This document shows positions 5,181 to 5,281 of a DNA stretch of 5,281 bases, in pieces. This DNA is from Flavobacteriaceae bacterium. Lineage in GTDB: Bacteria > Bacteroidota > Bacteroidia > Flavobacteriales > Flavobacteriaceae. A model generated the notes under the pieces. The model worked only from the letters and a program-made list of their open reading frames with translations, was not told where the DNA came from and did not search any database. How positions within the stretch are numbered: the stretch's first letter is position 1; each line of letters starts with the position of its first letter. Both the position numbers and the translations under genes were made by a program. The stretch spans positions 1 through 5,281 of the forward strand of contig CANHNG010000155.1 in the NCBI GenBank assembly GCA_947461915.1, read 5' to 3'.

Positions 5181-5281
5181 ATGGCACAACAATCAGAAAA
5201 TAACAAGTTAATAATTAGAGAGTTTTTAGAAACAGTAAGAAGTGGTAAATCCCCGGAAGATGCAAAAAAATATATGGCTGA
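5181..5281 (+). CDS. Probable SnoaL-like / ester cyclase family protein, 5' end only
   Basis: The frame from ATG 5181 runs open to the window edge (33 codons), beginning MAQQSENNKLIIREFLETVR and continuing with GKSPEDAKKYMA. The pattern NK.LIR.FLE.VRSG..PE.A..YMA resembles the first helices of SnoaL-like (NTF2-fold) proteins, which include polyketide cyclases and many small uncharacterised enzymes. I infer the family from this short stretch only; the substrate is unknown. The start has no Shine-Dalgarno motif and directly follows a TAA, with a signal-peptide-like frame in phase upstream. The original start may therefore have been ATG 5124, with this copy changed by a nonsense mutation. Confidence 0.5.
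   Translation, partial: MAQQSENNKLIIREFLETVRSGKSPEDAKKYMA

Overview
The window is AT-rich and reads as Bacteroidota, most likely a Flavobacterium-like flavobacterium. The support is A-rich gene leaders with no Shine-Dalgarno motif, promoter boxes of the TAnnTTTG type typical of this phylum, and protein families (DUF6428 in an arsenic operon, a flavobacterial RF2 leader peptide) that I associate with Flavobacteriaceae. No rRNA or marker gene is present, so the genus is an inference.

Left part (1-2261, + strand): the distal part of an arsenic resistance operon. It holds a probable arsR 3' end, a cysteine-rich DUF6428 protein, an arsenate reductase-like low-molecular-weight phosphatase and an ACR3 arsenite efflux permease, tightly spaced (18, 28 and 2 nt). 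A hairpin with a T-rich tail closes it. The expected flow is sensing by ArsR, reduction of arsenate to arsenite by the phosphatase-fold enzyme and export by ACR3. DUF6428 is an uncharacterised partner with a thiol-rich tail.

Middle part (2322-4498): prfB (RF2) on the - strand, converging on the ars operon, and a low-specificity L-threonine aldolase on the + strand, divergent from prfB across 49 nt that hold candidate promoters for both. prfB carries the classical autoregulatory +1 frameshift. Its true start is at 3420, and the slip site AGG AGG TAT CTT TGA C restores a 365-residue RF2.

Right part (4499-5281): a low-density region. It holds an 80-residue membrane protein on the - strand with its own well-formed promoter, flanked by two copies of a diverged 74-nt direct repeat. 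A strong - strand intrinsic terminator has no evident gene to serve. At the right edge is the 5' end of a probable SnoaL/ester-cyclase-like gene. Directly in front of it, in frame, lies a signal-peptide-like 18-codon reading frame separated from it by one TAA. This stretch looks like recent gene decay or rearrangement and is the least ordinary part of the window.
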